A stretch of 64,000 bases of DNA from CAVVAE01 sp963746185 (lineage in GTDB: Bacteria; Actinomycetota; Actinomycetes; Propionibacteriales; Nocardioidaceae). The stretch spans positions 434,001 through 498,000 of the forward strand of contig CAVVAE010000001.1 in assembly GCA_963746185.1 (NCBI GenBank). The letters run 5' to 3'. Below, in pieces: positions 61,672-64,000 of this stretch. The notes under the pieces are model-generated. The model had not been told where the DNA came from, did not search any database, and worked only from the letters and a program-made list of their open reading frames with translations. The translations under genes were made by a program, and so were the position numbers. Within the stretch, counting starts at the first letter, position 1. Each line of letters begins with the position of its first letter.

Positions 61672-62592
61672 TCACAGCGCGTTGGTGGCGAACGTGTCGC
61701 AGGCGTCCAGCTGTCCCTTGTCGTAGCCCGTCATGAACCAGCGGACGCGTTCCTCGGCGGAGCCGTGCGTCCATTGCTCCTCGTTGACATGACCCTGGGT
61801 GCGTTGCTGGATGCGGTCGTCACCGACTGCGGTGGCGGCGTCGATGGCCAGCTCGATGTCCTGCTCGGTCAGGTCACTGATGAAGACCTGGCCGTCCTCG
61901 TCCTCGACGCTGGTTGCGTTGTGGGCCCACATACCGGCGTAGCAGTCAGCCTGCAGCTCCAACCGCACCGACGGGCTGGTGGGGCCAGTCTCGCGGCTCT
62001 GCGCCTGGTCCATCGTGCCGAGCAGGTCCTGGACGTGGTGGCCGTACTCGTGTGCCACGACGTACGCCTCGGCGAAGGCGCCGCCCTTGGCACCCAGTTC
62101 GCCCTGGAGCATGTCGTCGAAGAACGTCAAGTCGAGGTAGACGAGCTGGTCGGCGGGGCAGTAGAACGGCCCCATCGCCGACGTGGCCTGACCACAACCG
62201 CTGTCGGTGGTGCCGCTGAAGATGACCGTGTCGGCTTCGGCGTACTCCGTTCCCGCCTGCTCGGGCAAGGCGTCAGCCCAGTAGGCCTGGACGACGTTGG
62301 CGAACAGGTTGATCCGGCACGCCTCGTCCTTGGTGGCGTCGGCCCCAGTGCGGCACTCCTCGAGTTCCTGCGCGGAGCCGGAGTCGGAGCTGCCGCCCAG
62401 GTTCAGGCCACCACATTGCGAGGCGACGACCAGGACAATGATGACGAGGATCGTCACCCCGATGCCGCCGCTGGCCGGGAGGGGTAAGCCGCCACCACCA
62501 CGGCCACCGGGCATCGGAACGCCCCGCGAGCGCTGTCCCCGGCGGTCGCGCACCTGGCTACGGTCGATCTTTGCCCTGGGGTTGAACTTCAT
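61672..62592 (-). CDS. ypfJ: Neutral zinc metallopeptidase (YpfJ family)
   Basis: 306 residues. Basic, Gly-rich N terminus, one membrane helix (GIGVTILVIIVLVVASQC, about residues 43-60), then an extracytoplasmic zinc peptidase domain: AYVVAHEYGHHVQDLLG with the HEXXH motif and a distal RLELQADCYAGMWAH carrying the third ligand. PF04228 type. The substrate is unknown; the convergent acVLRF1 gene is unrelated. Confidence 0.9.
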   Translation of the reverse strand: MKFNPRAKIDRSQVRDRRGQRSRGVPMPGGRGGGGLPLPASGGIGVTILVIIVLVVASQCGGLNLGGSSDSGSAQELEECRTGADATKDEACRINLFANVVQAYWADALPEQAGTEYAEADTVIFSGTTDSGCGQATSAMGPFYCPADQLVYLDLTFFDDMLQGELGAKGGAFAEAYVVAHEYGHHVQDLLGTMDQAQSRETGPTSPSVRLELQADCYAGMWAHNATSVEDEDGQVFISDLTEQDIELAIDAATAVGDDRIQQRTQGHVNEEQWTHGSAEERVRWFMTGYDKGQLDACDTFATNAL

Positions 62593-62767
62593 CGAACGCC
62601 CTTCACTGAGCCGGTGCTGTCGTGGTCCGCCGGATAACTTGGTGCTTAGCCTCCTCAGGCGGCTGTAGCCTAGTCAGATCATGCCCTGAACCTCTCCGAG
62701 TGGCACCCCTGACGCCCCGGACGTTCTCCTGCTCACATCCCTTTCCTGAAAGCGTTCTCGCTCGACC

Positions 62768-64000
62768 ATGATCACAGCACGCAACCTCCATATCCGCGTG
62801 GGCGCCCGCGTCCTCGTCGATGATGCGAGCTTTCGGATCGGGCCGGGCGACAAGGTTGGCCTGGTCGGCCGCAACGGGGCGGGAAAGACGACGCTGACGA
62901 GGATCCTCGCTGGCGAGGCCCAGCCGGCAAGTGGTGGTGTCACGCGCACCGGAGGGGTCGGCTATCTCCCGCAAGACCCGAGGACAGGCGACCTCGAGGT
63001 GCTCGCACGAGACCGGATCCTGTCTGCTCGCGGGATCGACGACGTCGTACGACGGCTGCGTCAGACGGAGCAGGAGATGGGCAGTGACGATCCCACGAAG
63101 CGCGACAAGGCGATGCGCCGTTACACGCAGGCTGACGCGGAGCTGCATGCCGCCGGTGGATTCTCTGCGGAAGCTGAGGCAGCGCAGATCGCCGCGAGCC
63201 TCGGTCTGCCCGATCGGGTGCTCGGCCAGCCCCTGCTGACGTTGTCGGGTGGCCAGCGGCGGCGCGTCGAGCTGGCGCGCATCTTGTTCTCCGGTGCTGA
63301 CACGTTGTTGTTGGACGAGCCGACGAACCACCTCGATGCTGACTCGATTGGCTGGTTGCGAGCGTTCCTCAAGGCGCACAAGGGCGGCCTGGTGGTCATC
63401 AGCCACGATGTGGCGCTGCTCGACGAGACCGTCACGAAGGTCTACCACCTCGACGCCAACCGGGCCGAGGTCGACTTCTACAACGTCGGGTGGAAGACGT
63501 ACCTCCAACAGCGTGAGACTGACGAGCGTCGCCGCAAGCGCGAACGCGCCAACGCCGAGAAGAAGGCCGGCGCCCTGATGGCCCAGGCCGACAAGATGCG
63601 CGCGAAAGCAACGAAGGCAACCGCTGCTCAGAACATGGCCAAACGCGCGGAGCGACTGCTGGGCGGCCTGGAGGCCGAGCGGCGGCACGACAAGATCGCC
63701 CACATCACGTTCCCCAAGCCGGCTCCTTGCGGCAAGACTCCTTTGATGGCCGAGGAGCTGTCCAAGTCCTACGGATCGTTGGAGGTGTTCACCGACGTCG
63801 ACCTGGCGATCGACAAGGGGAGTCGGGTCGTCATCCTCGGCCTCAACGGTGCGGGCAAAACCACGTTGCTGCGCATCCTCAGCGGCATCGACGCGTCCGA
63901 CACCGGCTCGGTTCTTCCTGGTCATGGCCTCAAACTCGGCTACTACGCCCAGGAGCACGAGACCTTGGACCTCGGGCGAACCGTGCTGGAGAACCTTCAG
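62768..64000 (+). CDS. ABC-F family ATPase, N-terminal part
   Basis: 411 codons to the window edge, ATG at 62768. Two ABC domains without membrane segments: Walker A GRNGAGKTTL (about residues 36-45), signature LSGGQRRRVELA, Walker B TLLLDEPTNHLD, the charged inter-domain linker (RRRKRERANAEKKAG...), and the second Walker A LGLNGAGKTTL. ABC-F proteins bind the ribosomal E site and rescue translation or confer antibiotic resistance; the subclass cannot be told from this part. Confidence 0.92.
   Translation, partial: MITARNLHIRVGARVLVDDASFRIGPGDKVGLVGRNGAGKTTLTRILAGEAQPASGGVTRTGGVGYLPQDPRTGDLEVLARDRILSARGIDDVVRRLRQTEQEMGSDDPTKRDKAMRRYTQADAELHAAGGFSAEAEAAQIAASLGLPDRVLGQPLLTLSGGQRRRVELARILFSGADTLLLDEPTNHLDADSIGWLRAFLKAHKGGLVVISHDVALLDETVTKVYHLDANRAEVDFYNVGWKTYLQQRETDERRRKRERANAEKKAGALMAQADKMRAKATKATAAQNMAKRAERLLGGLEAERRHDKIAHITFPKPAPCGKTPLMAEELSKSYGSLEVFTDVDLAIDKGSRVVILGLNGAGKTTLLRILSGIDASDTGSVLPGHGLKLGYYAQEHETLDLGRTVLENLQ

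Overview
The window is high-GC DNA from an actinobacterium. RbpA, OpcA, a SufR/SufU/SufT-type suf operon, the CtaA/CtaB haem-A pair, EccC/EccD and an actinobacterial Tad pilus locus all point there. Gene content and the order tkt-tal-pgi-zwf-opcA-pgl suggest the Propionibacteriales (Nocardioides or Aeromicrobium relatives). That placement is inference; no 16S or other marker lies in the window.

Layout. Positions 1-3200 hold the end of gap, then pgk, tpiA, secG and rbpA. Positions 3230-4744 hold a methyltransferase followed by an ArsR regulator and its START/SRPBCC partner, with palindromic operators in front of the regulator. Positions 4755-13083 (minus strand) form one tightly coupled pentose-phosphate/glucose-6-phosphate operon; its OpcA has an unusual histone-like tail. 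ctaB is divergent at 13295. Positions 14480-17633 hold a frameshifted collagen-like surface protein and a frameshifted TPR lipoprotein.

Positions 17660-27550 are accessory: an RDD protein, an ECF sigma factor with a SnoaL-like tail, a DUF5995-like protein, two DinB paralogues in inverted orientation, a DUF2278 plus lamin-tail protein, an AbiEi/AbiEii toxin-antitoxin pair with a 12-bp-arm operator and flanked by about 77-bp direct repeats, a RibD-C/DHFR-like reductase, a lipoprotein, an S51-like peptidase behind a 22-codon leader ORF, and a decayed MazG-like pseudogene.

Positions 27620-37147 hold ctaA and an ABC exporter (minus strand) divergent from sufR-sufB-sufD-Rieske-sufC-sufS-sufU-sufT, closed by three tandem 56-bp hairpin repeats. 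Positions 37345-49546 form a type VII-secretion-like locus: two lipoproteins, an 824-residue putative substrate or effector, three small tryptophan-free helical proteins, a three-ATPase EccC (one frameshift), EccD, a MinD/EspI-like ATPase and a small membrane protein. EccB, EccE and MycP are not in the window. Positions 49685-61000 form a Tad/Flp pilus operon (CpaB, CpaE, CpaF, TadB, TadC, Flp, two TadE-like pseudopilins, a TadG-like protein, a lipoprotein, a secreted protein, and a LysM-BTAD membrane protein) with mostly overlapping genes. The window ends with an acVLRF1 protein, a zinc metallopeptidase and a partial ABC-F ATPase.

How the genes work together: housekeeping carbon metabolism and Fe-S/haem-A biogenesis alternate with cell-surface secretion and adhesion machinery. 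All coordinates, motifs and repeats were read by eye. Several genes (collagen-like, TPR, EccC, MazG-like) carry single-base indels that may be sequencing errors rather than biology.
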